Shown one piece after another: positions 1 to 11,391 of a stretch of 64,000 nt of DNA. The notes beneath the pieces were generated by a model, which did no database searches, was not told where the DNA came from, and worked only from the letters and a program-made list of their open reading frames with translations. A program made the translations under genes and the position numbers. The stretch is from Hormiphora californensis (Eukaryota; Ctenophora; Tentaculata; Cydippida; Pleurobrachiidae): positions 3,948,385 to 4,012,384 of the forward strand of contig CM035352.1 in assembly GCA_020137815.1 (NCBI GenBank), in the 5' to 3' direction. Position 1 is the stretch's first letter. Each line of letters opens with the position of its first letter.

Positions 1-490
1 AGCTGAGAGATGGAGTAAATGGAAGGTAAGGTAGCTGAGAGATGGAGTAAATGGGAGGTAGGGAAGCTGAGAGATGGAGTAAATGGGAGGTAGGGTAGCT
101 GAGAGATGGAGTAAATGGGAGGAAGGGAAGCTGAGAGATGGAGTAAATGGAAGGTAAGGTAGCTGAGAGATGGAGTAGATGAGGAGTAGGGTAGCGGAGA
201 GATGGACTAGATTAGGGGTAGGGTAGCTGAAAGATGGAGTTGATGAGGGCTAGGGAAGCATAGAGATGGAAACGATTATGGATAGGAATTCCCTACCCCT
301 AATCGTTTCCATCTCTATGCTTCCCTAATAGGGAAGCTGAGAGATGGAGTAGATGAGGAGTAGGGTAGCTGAAAGATGGAGTAGATGAGGGGTAGGGTAG
401 CTGAAAAATTGAGTAGATGAGGGGTAGGGTAGCTGAGAGATCGAGTTGATGAGGGGTAGGATAGCTGAGAGATGGAGTAGATCAAGATCA
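1..490. repeat. 32-bp minisatellite
   Basis: Tandem array with a 32-bp period. The unit starts AGCTGAGAGATGGAGTAAAT and ends with a GGTAGGG-like tail. Copies begin at 1, 33 and 65 and continue with increasing substitutions to about 480. The array is cut by a short inverted repeat at 251-328. It runs off the left window edge. Confidence 0.93.
251..328. repeat. inverted repeat inside the minisatellite
   Basis: Two arms of about 28 bp (251-278 and 300-327) are reverse complements around a central GAATTC. Repeat units on both sides keep the same orientation, so this is a local fold-back and not a reversal of the whole array. Confidence 0.85.
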
Positions 491-1297
491 AGAAATATTT
501 GATTCGGCACCGACCCTCTCTCTACTCCTCGATGTTTCCCGCCATGTTCTGCAGCTGCTGCGTGAGAGTTGAACGCGAGCGCGTCAATAACATGACACGA
601 CATGCAACACGACATGCAACACGACATGCGAGATGCGAATTTCATTATTTTGAAGTTTTGTGGGGTTGCGATTTTTGTTTTAGGTCGGAGAGTGAAACGG
701 CCGGTACAGTGGTAAACTAGATTAAAAACTGTACGCCTCATTAGACGGCGATTTTTCCTATCTTGTCTGGTTCCTGAGATATGGCCCCCTAAAGAGTTGG
801 TGTCTCAAACTGCTGAATCGGGGTCACGCGAGGAAAATGGGCATCAGTTTGCGTGTACTGCTCCGTTTTTCACGGGACTTGAACGAGGGTGACGGCAAGA
901 GTCTCACCTATTACATGGTATCCTTACATTGTGTATTAAATCTAAAATGACTGAGCAGCATGCTTGTTAATGAACCTTGACGTGTTTGCTTGTCTCGCAA
1001 GCGCGCTCGCGACTAGCAAACACGACATGCAGTTCACACCCTGCTTAAGATTCAAGAAGAAGAAGAAGTTGGGTCGCTGCAGCACTATCTTGCGGTGATC
1101 TGTAACAGATCCTGACCTGCATGTTCCCAACACCTGTCATTACTATGACACGGTGGGTTGGGTCATTGGCATGTTGCATCACCATGGGATTGTTCCAGGC
1201 CCCGCCCTCTTTCAAGCTTGGTGTTAGCATAGTTACCATGGACGTCAGCATCATATGTCTCGCTTGAACATAGCTATATAGTCCTTTCTTTCTGGCT

Positions 1298-1302
<5 letters not shown>
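491..1302. other. intergenic, no gene seen
   Basis: No convincing coding region on either strand. It holds a short tandem of ACACGACATGCA-like units (about 595-635). ORFs here have no recognisable domain or splice context. Confidence 0.6.

Positions 1303-1360
<58 letters not shown>
1303..1360. repeat. (CT)n microsatellite
   Basis: Uninterrupted CT dinucleotide repeat followed by degenerate pyrimidine-rich sequence to about 1400. Confidence 0.97.
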
Positions 1361-1363
<3 letters not shown>

Positions 1364-4351
1364 CTCCCTCTCTCCCTCTTTCTATCATATATATTTTCTC
1401 TCTATCATCCACATCACCAACAGCTCTCCTCCTGTCACCCCCACCCCCTCGTCCCACGCCAGATGTTATCAGAAGAGATCTCATTAGTCCAACAACCCGA
1501 GCAAGAGGAACTGCACCTCTGTCAGAGAACCAATTTGTAATATATAAATGCATTGTTAAGGGCACATATATTGGGATTGTAGGAGAGGTTACAGAGCCAG
1601 AATATATAGCGTAGTAACTCCGATAAAAGGATTATCTTGAGCTGCCCTAAATGGGAAGAGCTTTAATAGCTTAATAGCTTTCACACGAAGTTCCAGTTTA
1701 GGGAGCTTAAAGCTTTTCTTTATTCTAGGCCTAGAATACGTATTTAATACGTATTAAATACGTATTCACGCGCCTATTTATTATGTATTATCGAAATAAA
1801 TACACATTATATTCTGACTAGGGTATCTATTTGTTTTTAGCCAGTCCTCAGGCCTCGAGGTTAATTTAAAGCTTGATTTGTTATCAATCGTTTAGGCTGA
1901 TCCTGGCACACGTCTTCTGTATAGACAAAGCGGACTGATAATTAAAAGGTCATTTCCCCCGTCAAAGGTTTGTAAAGGAGGGTCGCCCCTATTATAACAC
2001 CATCGTTGTGTTCAGTCCCTAGAGCCGCCATCATGGTCACAGTTAGTTATCACTGCACATATAGCATCTGCTACACCGAGAATAGCATATTATATATTGG
2101 GAGCCTTGTTGTGTATGCTATGTTGCACCCTAGCCAACACTGTGTCTCAGCTCCAAATTCATTTTTCCAATTGACACAGTTTAGTTTCAGGATTCTTAAT
2201 TTATCAAGAACTGTAACTATAGTAATAGTTTTGCCTCTTTTTAGAGTGGGATCCCCACTGCCAGAATTACTTCGACACTATTTGATAATAGCTCTTTGTA
2301 CTGGACAGAAAGTGATTGCAACAATTAACAGCTCGTTATTTTACGACATCCAGTGCATACGTCTTATTGTGTCTTTCTCACTATGATAGTATATATGCTG
2401 CCTACACAGTATAGTTGTTGTGTATTATATCGCGACACACGGATCTCCGGAAATATATGATATCAAGGACATTGTGCTAATTCATTAGCCGCCATGATAT
2501 ACTATACTATATATATATACTGCTGCATAGTGATTAGCATAGAGAAGAGTATAGCGTTAGGTGTGGTTGAGATATAAAGGTTTCCTTGTAATTTCAAACC
2601 GCTACTATAATAGTAGCTCAGCCCTGGCTTAACAGTACCTGGCTTAACAGCTTACCTCGAGGGTAGGTCATGGGCCTATTGGGCCTACAGCTGATGATAT
2701 TACTGATGATATTACTGATGATATTTATCATTGCCTTTATTGAGAAAAACAATCTGTGATAAATATCAGATCAGCAATGAGGACCAGGCCCAACTGGCCA
2801 CGTTCTGTCTGGAACTGCCCTTGAGCTACTGCAGCAGCTAAGTCAGAGCCGAATCCGTTTGGACAGGTTACTCAGGCAGTGCCAATATATAGTTTCCAGG
2901 AAGATTCTTATCCCAATAATTTCGGTACCACCCGCCTGCATACAGATATGGTTCCCTTCGGCGTTTCCGACAGGCCGTTATAGCCCCTAAATACCCCTCT
3001 GAGAGAGAGAGAGAGATGGCGAAGAATAGAAGCTTCATTGAATCATAGTACCGTCCTACTACACCCGGTATAGGTATGCAGTAGAGGGGCAGAGTAGAAG
3101 TTATACTGAACAGGGCATGATGTAGCTGTAAAGTTACAGGCTGAGCTACCTGCACTACACGTATGGCATTACAATACAGTTTGTACGCTAACTGCATTGA
3201 TCCATGCAGCAATACCTGCACTGTTACGTTGTACTACTTTTATAGCTGCAGTGTATAGGTCACATGTGTAGCGCTAAAAAACAGTTCACACCACCATTCT
3301 GCAATGCTTGCATCACAGTATAAGTGAGTATAGATAGAGCAGTATTACGTTTAATATTAGCTGACAAAATGACACTTGCAAAGTGCAAGTCTTGCAGGCG
3401 ATAATTTTCATTTAAATCTCCATCTTACTGTATTATTTTTATGACATTTCCTCTGGGTTAAATATCTTTATGTTGAGGCTTTATAATGACGTGTAGCAGG
3501 AGCTGTAACTGTCAATCGTTATTATAGGTGTACGACAACTAGTATCCTAACAACTGACAGATCTCTATAATGCATATATTACTGTTGGTCAATGGTGTTG
3601 TTTGGTGGATTTGACGCCAATACGTCATGTTATAAGCGATCATGGACCCGACCGCACAATTTGGTATTGCTTGCGTGCGGTAATAATATTCACCGAATTA
3701 TTGGTCTCTGCAGAGAACACATAAAACTTCCGGCTTTCCCGAAATCTTAAATACCAGGTATTACTATTAGCATGACTGGCCTCTGAGAGCTATTTTAAAT
3801 TTAGATGCCCGTATAAATTTAGATTATAGTTCTTTAAAAATATATTTACGGTGGTTTCATAAATGTATTTCATCAAACCAAATTCTTCCGCATATAATAC
3901 GGGGGAGGGGATAATCGGGGGGACGATTATAATATATCGCAGCTAGTGCACATGTGCCTATACGCATTCCGATAAATCTAAGCTGACGCGGAAGTGCTCC
4001 CGCTCGTTATCACATCGCGTAGAGCTGTTGGGTTATGGTAGTTATTTATATGACGTACACACACCCCAACTGTTATATAATGGCAAGCTTGATGACGAAG
4101 GACTGTACTGCACCTTTTGATACCGTATTTGAGAGCAAATGCCTAGGGGACAAACACAGTACCATTAGGATATATGATGGAAACCCCAAGCCTGTGTATC
4201 GTATATAATATTTGCTTTGCAACCTGTACAGTATATCCATGTTTCAAAGTGTTGTGCATATAATTTGCCAAGTTAGACTGTTTTTCGCGCGCCCTGCGGG
4301 CGAAATACCTTTACAAATGTAAAGGGAGGGTTAGAACATAACAACATATAA
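1361..4351. other. intergenic, small palindromes only
   Basis: No supported gene. It contains a perfect 34-bp palindrome built of TACGTATT units at 1734-1767 and a hairpin at about 2717-2780 formed by repeated CTGATGATATT and its complement. Near 4324 a short motif AGGGTTAGAAC belongs to a small TIR family found elsewhere in the window. Confidence 0.6.
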
Positions 4352-5233
4352 TAACGTGTTGGGCAAAAAAAATGTCCCCCCTAGACTAGCATAGTTCCAG
4401 ATATCGTAGAGCTCTAAAATTTTACACAGCTGTTCTATGGGACAAATAAATAGGTGCCACAAAATTTCAGACTTTTAGCTCAAAGTTCTTTTTTTTTTAT
4501 AGGAATGAACATTGTCATTCATTCCAAAAAACATGATTATTCGTTCTAGAAGTCAGGCAATTGTCTTTGGCTATCGATTTTCTTTCAAATGCGACCAAGA
4601 AAAGCCAAAACGGACAACCACAAGGCACACAGTGGTCATGTTTCTGACAGTTAGTCAGGTTATGTGATCCCCACCGAATCGAGAATTGCTAATCAGGCTT
4701 AGTGGGGAAGAATCACGTATCACAGTCGCTAATGAGGGATGTGTATTGAAAAAGCGACATGTGATTCGAGAGCACTTGGCTAAAGAGGCCACTTGTTAAT
4801 GAGCTTCGGATCTCATGACCAATCGTCATCGTCATCCCTCATTAGCGGCTGTGTTACGTGATTCTCCACCACTAAGCCTGATTAGCGATTCTGAATAACT
4901 TACACGATTCGGTGGGGATCACATGACCTGACTAACTGTCAGAAACATGACCACTGTGTGCCTTGTGGTTGTCCGTTTTGGCTTTTCTTGGTCGCATTTG
5001 AAAGAAAATCGATAGCCAAAGACAATTGCCTGCCTTCTGGACCGAATAATCATGTTTTTTGGAATGAATGACAATGTTCATTCCTATCAAAAAAATGAAC
5101 TTTGGGCTAAAAGTCTGAAATTTTGTGGAACCTATTTATTTGTCCCATAGAACAGCTGTGTAAAATTTTAGAGCTCTACGATATCTGGAACTATGCTAGT
5201 CTAGGGGGGACATTTTTTTTGCCCAACACGTTA
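4352..5233. mobile_element. 0.88-kb fold-back element
   Basis: The two halves are reverse complements over almost the whole length, meeting near 4790. The ends read ATAACGTGTTGGGC and GCCCAACACGTTAT. Arms differ by scattered substitutions, so this is a diverged palindrome. No coding capacity is seen. This is the form of a non-autonomous fold-back DNA transposon; the superfamily is not clear because no firm target duplication can be read. Confidence 0.85.
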
Positions 5234-5589
5234 TATTTTAGAATTTCTTTCCCGACATACTTTTTTCCGTTTTAAGAAAATAAAGAGAAGTTGAAGCTAG
5301 GTGAGAAAAGGAATTTGAAGCTGTACCTCCGTCCTCCACCCTCCTTTTCAACTGTAGAAATTAAATGTGCACTGGCCTTTCTCAAAAAACTTGAATGTCG
5401 TAGCGAAATATTTTCTTCCTTGCTTGCGTCAATCCCCTAAAGGCTCTGGTAATGTTCATACTCGTCTTCTTCTTGTTCATTCAGTTTTTATACTCAAAAA
5501 GGCTATACATTTCTCACACAGCACACACTGAACTATAATATGACGTATATGAACGTATAGCGGTAAGTGGTAACTTTGGGCTAATTTTT

Positions 5590-5652
5590 CTGGCGCCGCC
5601 AGACCCCGTTTTGATTCAGTGCACTCAGATTGGGTCGGCGCCGCCAGACAGG
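5590..5652. repeat. GC-rich short repeat (GGCGCCGCCAG family), copy 1
   Basis: Core: GGCGCCGCCAGACCCCG, then a GATT..CAGTGC..CTCAGAT middle, then GGGTCGGCGCCGCCAG. The two ends can pair. Related copies lie at 25473-25532, 40127-40184 and 40719-40782. No coding potential. Confidence 0.75.
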
Positions 5653-5880
5653 GGCTAATTTACAGCTTGGCGAAACAAAGAAAAAACTCACGTTCCCTTC
5701 TCTTTGATGCAGATCATTTTTCTGATCTTCATGATCTAGACCAGGAGTTTTACCACCCTAGTACACACGCATTGCGCAATATGCCTGCAGGTATATTTTA
5801 ACATCGCACTTTACAAGTTGTGCCCTTCAAATCCGTGTAGGTTGCACAGCTGTTGATGCCTCCGTCCTTCAACCGATCCT
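5653..5880. other. intergenic
   Basis: No gene supported between the GC-rich repeat and the pyrimidine-rich block. Confidence 0.5.
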
Positions 5881-6440
5881 TAGTTGTCGGAGGAGAAGTG
5901 AAGGAGAAAACGAGAGAGGGGAGAGAGATAGAGAGAGAGAGAGAGTAGAGGTATAGAGAGCAGGAGGATGAGATGGATCGTGACTCTCTCGCGTCGCTTT
6001 TCTCTCATCTCTCTCTTCTTTTTTTCCCTCTCACATGTCTCGTCTCGCGCTCTCTGCGCTTCCCTCGCGATCTCTCCCCTCTCTGCTCGCTCTCTTCCCC
6101 GCTCCCCCTGCGCTTCTCCTCTCTTCTTTCCTCTCGCTCCCTTCTCTCGCTCTCCTCTCCCTCTGCTCTGCTGCTCTCTCCCGGACGAAAGGAGTCGTAA
6201 TACCTAGTTATCACTCGTCAGTGAGAGGAGATCTTCGGAGCCAGACGCCCAAGGAGAGGGAAGTTAGAAGGATGGTGGGAATACCTAGGTTATGACTCTC
6301 AGTGAAGAGTGGAGATCTTGTGCGATGCCAAAGCCCAAAGGAGAGGGAAGTTTTAGTATATGGCATGGTAGGGCGATAGAAGTGATGAAAGAGAGAGAGA
6401 GGGGGAGTCAAAGCAGAGGGAGGGAGAGATAACATCGTAC
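5881..6440. repeat. GA- then CT-rich low-complexity block
   Basis: A GA-rich part (about 5910-5946) is followed by TCTC/CGCT-rich sequence to about 6185 and then purine-rich sequence. Open frames on both strands arise from composition (Ser/Leu on plus, Arg/Glu on minus) and are not genes. A 50-bp near-repeat (GAGGAGATCTTCGGAGCCA-like versus GAGTGGAGATCTTGTGCGA-like, both followed by AAGGAGAGGGAAGTT) occurs at about 6225-6350. Confidence 0.7.
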
Positions 6441-6924
6441 AGATCGTAGACTCGGTACGATGGTATAATTCACCTTGATGCTTATCGATCGAATAGCTAT
6501 ACCATTTTATATATATCTGGTTGACTTGTTGCAGTATAACAAATCGTTTAGATTCGTACTCGTTCTAAACTTTTATATAAAGTTGCTTCCTAAATTTACA
6601 GCCCATCCCAAAATTATAAAAAAAGCTTTGTTGATATATATTGTAACTATAAATCATGTAATTCAAAGGCTATTCTAGAAAGCAATCATTGTTGACAACT
6701 AGTTAATATACTGTCTGTATTTGAACACCTTACCCCCCAGTGTAACAGCTTTGCTGCAGGATCGCTTTGTAATCTTTTAGATCGATCTGCTTTGATGATG
6801 TGAGTTAATTCTTTGTATCCCACGATCTGTGTGCCTTTCAGTAGCAGTAGTTATAAAGACGTCTATTATTGTTAATATTGTATTATTATTCTTTACCCCA
6901 AACATCTCTCCTTTTAGTCAAACC
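6441..6924. other. AT-rich upstream region of the MATE gene
   Basis: No gene seen. The last part contains pyrimidine tracts ending in AG (for example just before 6918) that could be the acceptor of a 5'UTR intron for the MATE gene. Confidence 0.45.
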
Positions 6925-8594
6925 ATGATGAAAATTGAGAGCCTCGCCGAGATTCAGAAGCGTTTCCTGGCGTATGCAGCTCCCACATGCATGTTGATCG
7001 TGAGCCCCTTTGGCCTGAGCTTCGTGACCATCATGTTTGCAGGACGGCAGAGTAAGGAACTGCTGTCAGGGGTTGCTCTGGGCAACACCACCTACAACAT
7101 CTTCATTATGAGCCTCATGTGTGGCTTCTGCTCCCTACTCAGCACGTACGGACCCCAGGTGTATGGTTCACCCTCCACTAGACGGCAACTTGGTACTGTT
7201 GTCCAGAAGGTATTCCTGTTGGGTCTGGCGGCCTACCTCGTCGTCTTGGGTCCCTATCTGAGCTCTCTCCGGCTGATCAGATACGTCCTAGAATCGGTTA
7301 ACGGACGTCCTACAATCGCACGATCTTATCAGCTCAAACAGTAGCGTGGTGAACTTCGACGACATCCAGGATACGGCCCAGGTGTACATGGAGGGTACTT
7401 GGAGTTGGGCCATGTTGGACTTTACAATGCGCCTTGTCACCAAATACCTCTCCCTCCAATACCACTCTGCTGCAGTGTACGTGTGTACCGGACTACTCAT
7501 AGTTCTACACGGTCCTCCTGACGTACCTCTTTACCTGCTACTGGGACATGCAGCTGGATGGACTGGTGCTGGGAGGCACTCTTAGCAGAGTCATCGCCCT
7601 GGTAGCCCTTCTTGGGTACTGTGTCTACCAAAGACACCACCTTGCCTGGGCGGGGCTTACAACTAAAGTCCTGAACAACTGGAAGGAAATGGTGATTTTG
7701 GGCCTCTCCGCCTCTGCTAATGTGTTCTCTGAGATGGGTATGTACGAGCTAGCCATCTTCTTCAGTCAGTTTAGGGGAGTCAACTACCTGGCGACCGTGG
7801 TGATATCCTTCCAGATAATCACCCTTATCTACTCCACTACTTATGGGGTATGCTACGCTGCCGCTGCTCTTATCGGTACCGCCCTGGGCGAGGGGAATGA
7901 GGGCAAGACCAGGAGATACATGAAGATATGTCTGGTTAATACAGTGGTGGAGAGCGTGGTGTTAGCTGTGGCGGGATATCTGGCGAGGTACAGGCTGGCC
8001 GCTCTCTTCACCGATGACGAAATGGTGATCCAGGAGACGGGTGACATGCTGTGGATCCTGCTGATCGAGGTTCCCCTGGATCACGTGCAGACACTCTTCT
8101 CCTACGGAATCCTGGTAACTGTGGGTTGCCAAGTCTTCGTAGCAACCGCCCTGGCAACCATCTGCTATGGAATCTGTACCCCTGTCATGGCTGTCCTGAT
8201 CTTCTTCACCCCGATGAAAGGCATAGGAGTGCTTTACGGTATGCTCCTCTTTGTCTTCCTCAGCTCGGTAGCGTGTGGTATCAAGATCCTCTCCCTGGAC
8301 CTGGACCGGGAGATAGAGTGTGTGCAGGAGCGGGTACAGAGCTCCATCAGGCCCACTGACTACAAGGAGGAGGAGAAGAAGTGCCTGATAAAGGACGATA
8401 CTGATGATACAGACGAGAGTCTACTTGAGGCGGGGGGTGTCATTGATGACATCGTGCTACAGGGATCGGACACGGTGTTATTTAATTGTGCTGACCTTAA
8501 GAACAATTGGCTGAAGGTTTTCCTTTTAGTAGGACTTTCCTTTGGCTGGTCCAGCGTTTTTGTAGCGAACTATGTGTCTTATCTTGTTCAGTAA
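6925..8594 (+). CDS. MATE-family (SLC47-like) multidrug/toxin extrusion transporter, frame interrupted twice
   Basis: A polytopic membrane antiporter that in this family exports organic cations and drugs in exchange for protons or Na+ at the plasma membrane. The first ATG in frame is at 6925. The N-terminal part has the MATE-type pattern with FAGRQSKELLSG, and GFCSLLSTYGPQVYGS matches the family's G..S.L.T...Q.YG motif. The middle and C-terminal parts give many hydrophobic helices, and a last helix before the stop fits the 13th segment of animal SLC47 proteins. No intron is seen. The frame changes twice: somewhere in 7265-7345, and again at about 7500-7515, where VLLTYLFTCYWDMQLDG continues one frame over. 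Joined length would be about 555 residues, normal for the family. The frame changes are either assembly indels or decay. Family is sure, exact subtype is not. Confidence 0.87.
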
Positions 8595-8657
8595 TATATA
8601 TTGTGGGTGATATATCTGCACCGATTTTAGCTTTTTTTTGTAAATTTCGATTTCAGG

Positions 8658-8842
8658 ATGTACCTTACTCTACGAAATTAAGAACATGCTTTTAAGCAAC
8701 CTAAAATTAAAATATAGGAAAATTAAGAGTTTTTCAGGTTTTGAATTTTATTTTTCTTTATTTAAGATTGCTTAATAGAAGATATTTTAATTATAGTTTG
8801 CTACATTATCTGGATCTTAATTTCGTAGAGTAAGGTATAATA
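8658..8842. mobile_element. MITE with TACCTTACTCT ends, copy 1
   Basis: Terminal inverted repeats of about 22 bp: left TACCTTACTCTACGAAATTA, right TTAATTTCGTAGAGTAAGGT, separated by AT-rich sequence. A second member with the same outer TIR is at 49616-49860. It lies just downstream of the MATE stop codon. Confidence 0.8.
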
Positions 8843-9663
8843 TTATTATTGTCGAATTCTACCGAGTAGAATAGTAGTAATATTTAGTTTGGTTCAAGAT
8901 GTTAATTTAATGTTTTTGTTATTGCTACTCACTGACACAACAGTAATATCGGAGGATCGGTACCTGATTCTACCACCGCCACCACACGGTCACAGCTTCA
9001 CACCGTTATAGAAATAAATTATTTCTAGCGATTATAGTTTTCAAAAGTGTATCCCAGAGATCCGTATTTTACATTCTGCTATTATTGCTAATTGCTGAGT
9101 ATTTCCTTAAGCGTGTCATTGACGCAGAATTATCCAGTGCTTCAGGGCCCTGCAGGGTGACCCGCTTAACCCAGCTGCGAGTATTAAATAATGCTGCGTG
9201 AATTTTATGTACATGTGCGATTTTCAATTTTTAGTTGTGCAACAACCAGTTGTTTTCTGTTTTGGTAACAAAATAATTTCAACGTTTTTAAATATACACA
9301 CACGTGGGAACAGATCTATAAGTACAGCTTTACATCTAACAGTATTTACAAGTGCAGCTCCCAAAAGAGCTGCATCACGGAACATGCATCTCTTTGTATT
9401 ATAACAGTTCGGAAAGGTATTTAGCGATATATCTTCCTGTTCCACCAAATGTGGGGATCTACCAAAAGATCTTTCCAATAAAAGGCAGACCTGCCTTTAT
9501 AAATCTGATATCTAACCAGTGGAAGCTGATGATGATGGTGATAATATTTAGTAGCACTCTAGTTCCTCTGTGAATTGGAACCACCGCTCTCTTTGTCGTT
9601 CGTGTCTTGTTCCCCGCTCTGCCTCCCTGCAGAAGTCAGTCAATGTGAATATACTGTATATAG
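8843..9663. other. intergenic, AT-rich
   Basis: No gene or clear repeat. Open frames here are short and lack family signals. Confidence 0.5.
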
Positions 9664-9731
9664 CTGTCAGAGCATTGGCCTGACCCATTCTCGGAGCGCG
9701 CGAGAACTGTGGTCAGAGCATTGGCCTGACA
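9664..9731. repeat. paired GTCAGAGCATTGGCCTGAC motifs flanking a hairpin
   Basis: The 19-bp imperfect palindrome GTCAGAGCATTGGCCTGAC occurs twice, at about 9666 and 9711. Between them is a hairpin (TTCTCG..CGAGAA around GCGCGC). The same motif builds the stem at 40061-40121. Confidence 0.75.
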
Positions 9732-9775
9732 GGAATATTAATTAATATAGGGTAGGATTATAGACTAGGGCAATT

Positions 9776-10690
9776 TGGACTAAAGGTTGTGACGTTTTCC
9801 CCAAAAGGGTAAACCGGGGAAATTTGGGCCCACCGGGTAAATGGGAAATTTTAATAGGTGGGGTTTTCTTCATAAATAGCTATGGTAACGATGGTAATGC
9901 AGGAAACTTTCGAGTGTCGATAAACATTTTATTACACGAATTACGGTTAAAACCTAATTTTTAATAATAAAGTAAACGGGGGAAGGAAGGGGCAAAATCT
10001 CGTTTTATTACAAATTTAATTTACATCTCTAATGTGTTGCTATCTTCAGCTATATCTTCAGCTATATCTTCAGCTATATCTTCTGCTATATTTAACTTTT
10101 GGGTTTTAAAGATTTGTGACAGATGTCAAACTCGTTTGTCCTTTACAAAAGCGTTTATCATGATGAGCCTTAACGATGAGGTAAAGCCTCATGGGGCGAT
10201 GCCCCAAAAAGAAAAGAAAGGGGGAGTAGAGAGAGGAGAGAGGGGAGAGAAAAGGAGAAAGCCAAAAGAAATAAAGGGGAGGGGGGAAAAAAGGAGGGGG
10301 GACAAGGCGAGAGGGGGGGGTGGGGGGCCGCCCCCCCGGTTTGGGGGAAAAGGGGAAAAAAAAAAAATAAAAAAATTTTCCCCCCAAATAGGGGCCCCCG
10401 GGGGGGGGAAAAAAAAAAAAAGGAAAATGGGGGAAAAGAAAAGGAAAAAAAAAAAATAAAAGGGGGGGGAAAGGGAAAAAAGGGGAAAGGGAAAAAAATT
10501 CCCCTTTACCTGACCCTTAAATGAGGGAATTGGGGCGGAAAAACATTTAATATAGAAACATTTTTAACGGGTTTCCTGCCGCAGTTGGGCCCCGGGCCAA
10601 ATAAAAAAAATTTTTCCCCAAGGGAAAATGGGAGGGGAAACAAAGGGGCTGGGGCATTTTTCCCCTATCACGGTTAAACAGGGAAACGGT
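9776..10690. other. homopolymer-rich, probably corrupted consensus
   Basis: Long runs of A, G, C and T of irregular length alternate (for example 10270-10500). This is unlike neighbouring DNA and directly precedes a large GA microsatellite. It looks like a low-quality consensus more than biological sequence. A short 12-bp tandem (CTATATCTTCAG units) at about 10048-10090 is probably real. Open frames in this block should not be trusted. Confidence 0.65.
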
Positions 10691-10805
10691 TCCTGGTGGG
10701 TTAATGAGACAAGATGGAAGAATGTAAGAGCTCAGTAGCGATCAAACAGAAGAGCGGAAATGAAGAGAGGACTGAAGAGTGAGAGGTGAGGAAAGACGAT
10801 GGAGC

Positions 10806-10811
10806 GAATGA

Positions 10812-10900
<89 letters not shown>

Positions 10901-10920
10901 GGGGGGGGGAAGAGAGAGAA

Positions 10921-10993
<73 letters not shown>

Positions 10994-11010
10994 AAGAAAG
11001 AGAGAAAAAG
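10806..11010. repeat. (GA)n microsatellite, interrupted
   Basis: GA repeats interrupted by a G-run at about 10900 and AAAG units at the right end. Confidence 0.97.
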
Positions 11011-11226
11011 ATCAAAAAGGTAAACATCTGGTAAACATCAGGTGGGGTACAACAGAAGTTGAACAATGATCAGACGAATGATAGTGAAAGTGACGTAAGA
11101 ACCACAATATACCATCAAGGTGAGATTTGGTGTACGATTTTGAGTCATGGAATCTAGGTTGAACCAATTGCACATTTACTGACTTACTGTCAGAAAATTG
11201 GCCTGATAGCACATTTATATAGTACA

Positions 11227-11391
11227 TAACGTTCTGCACGCAGTGCAAGCGCGCCATATACGCTCTGCACTGCAGAGCGTATATGGAGGTGAAATGCACG
11301 ACAGCGAAGCTGGAGTGCATTTCACACCTATATTGCACGAGTGAAACGAGTGCGATATAGCAGCGCTTGCACATGCCGTGCAGAACGTTAT
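11227..11391. mobile_element. cloverleaf-like multi-arm palindrome
   Basis: A closing stem pairs ATAACGTTCTGCACG at the left with CGTGCAGAACGTTAT at the right, then TGCAAGCGC with GCGCTTGCA. Inside it lie three separate hairpins in a row: about 11256-11284 (ATACGCTCTGCA arms), 11288-11327 (GGTGAAATGCAC / GTGCATTTCAC) and 11329-11358 (TATATTGCAC / GTGCGATATA). No coding capacity is seen. It does not match tRNA: it lacks the GGTTCGA-type T-loop and the arm sizes are wrong. Probably a structured non-autonomous element. Confidence 0.8.

Noticed and set aside
1-490. Repeat array that might suggest a CRISPR
   Set aside because: The 32-bp units are directly adjacent with no unique spacers, and the context is eukaryotic.
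2006-2386. 126-codon open frame
   Set aside because: No recognised domain, no splice signals and AT-rich composition typical of the surrounding non-coding DNA.
5968-6295. Overlapping open frames on both strands rich in Ser/Leu or Arg/Glu
   Set aside because: They follow from TCTC/GAGA composition; no domain, no splice support and all frames are open together.
10034-10459. 141-codon open frame
   Set aside because: Runs through the homopolymer-damaged block, so the frame is meaningless.
10786-11066. Arg/Glu- and Ser/Leu-repeat open frames
   Set aside because: Direct translation of the GA microsatellite. The same applies to the frames in the other GA/CT tracts (1303, 22732, 30779, 31676, 36270, 37938, 41409, 44588, 45272, 47828, 60958).
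11227-11391. tRNA gene
   Set aside because: Cloverleaf shape only. No T-loop or acceptor logic, and the arms are too long and sit at the wrong spacing.
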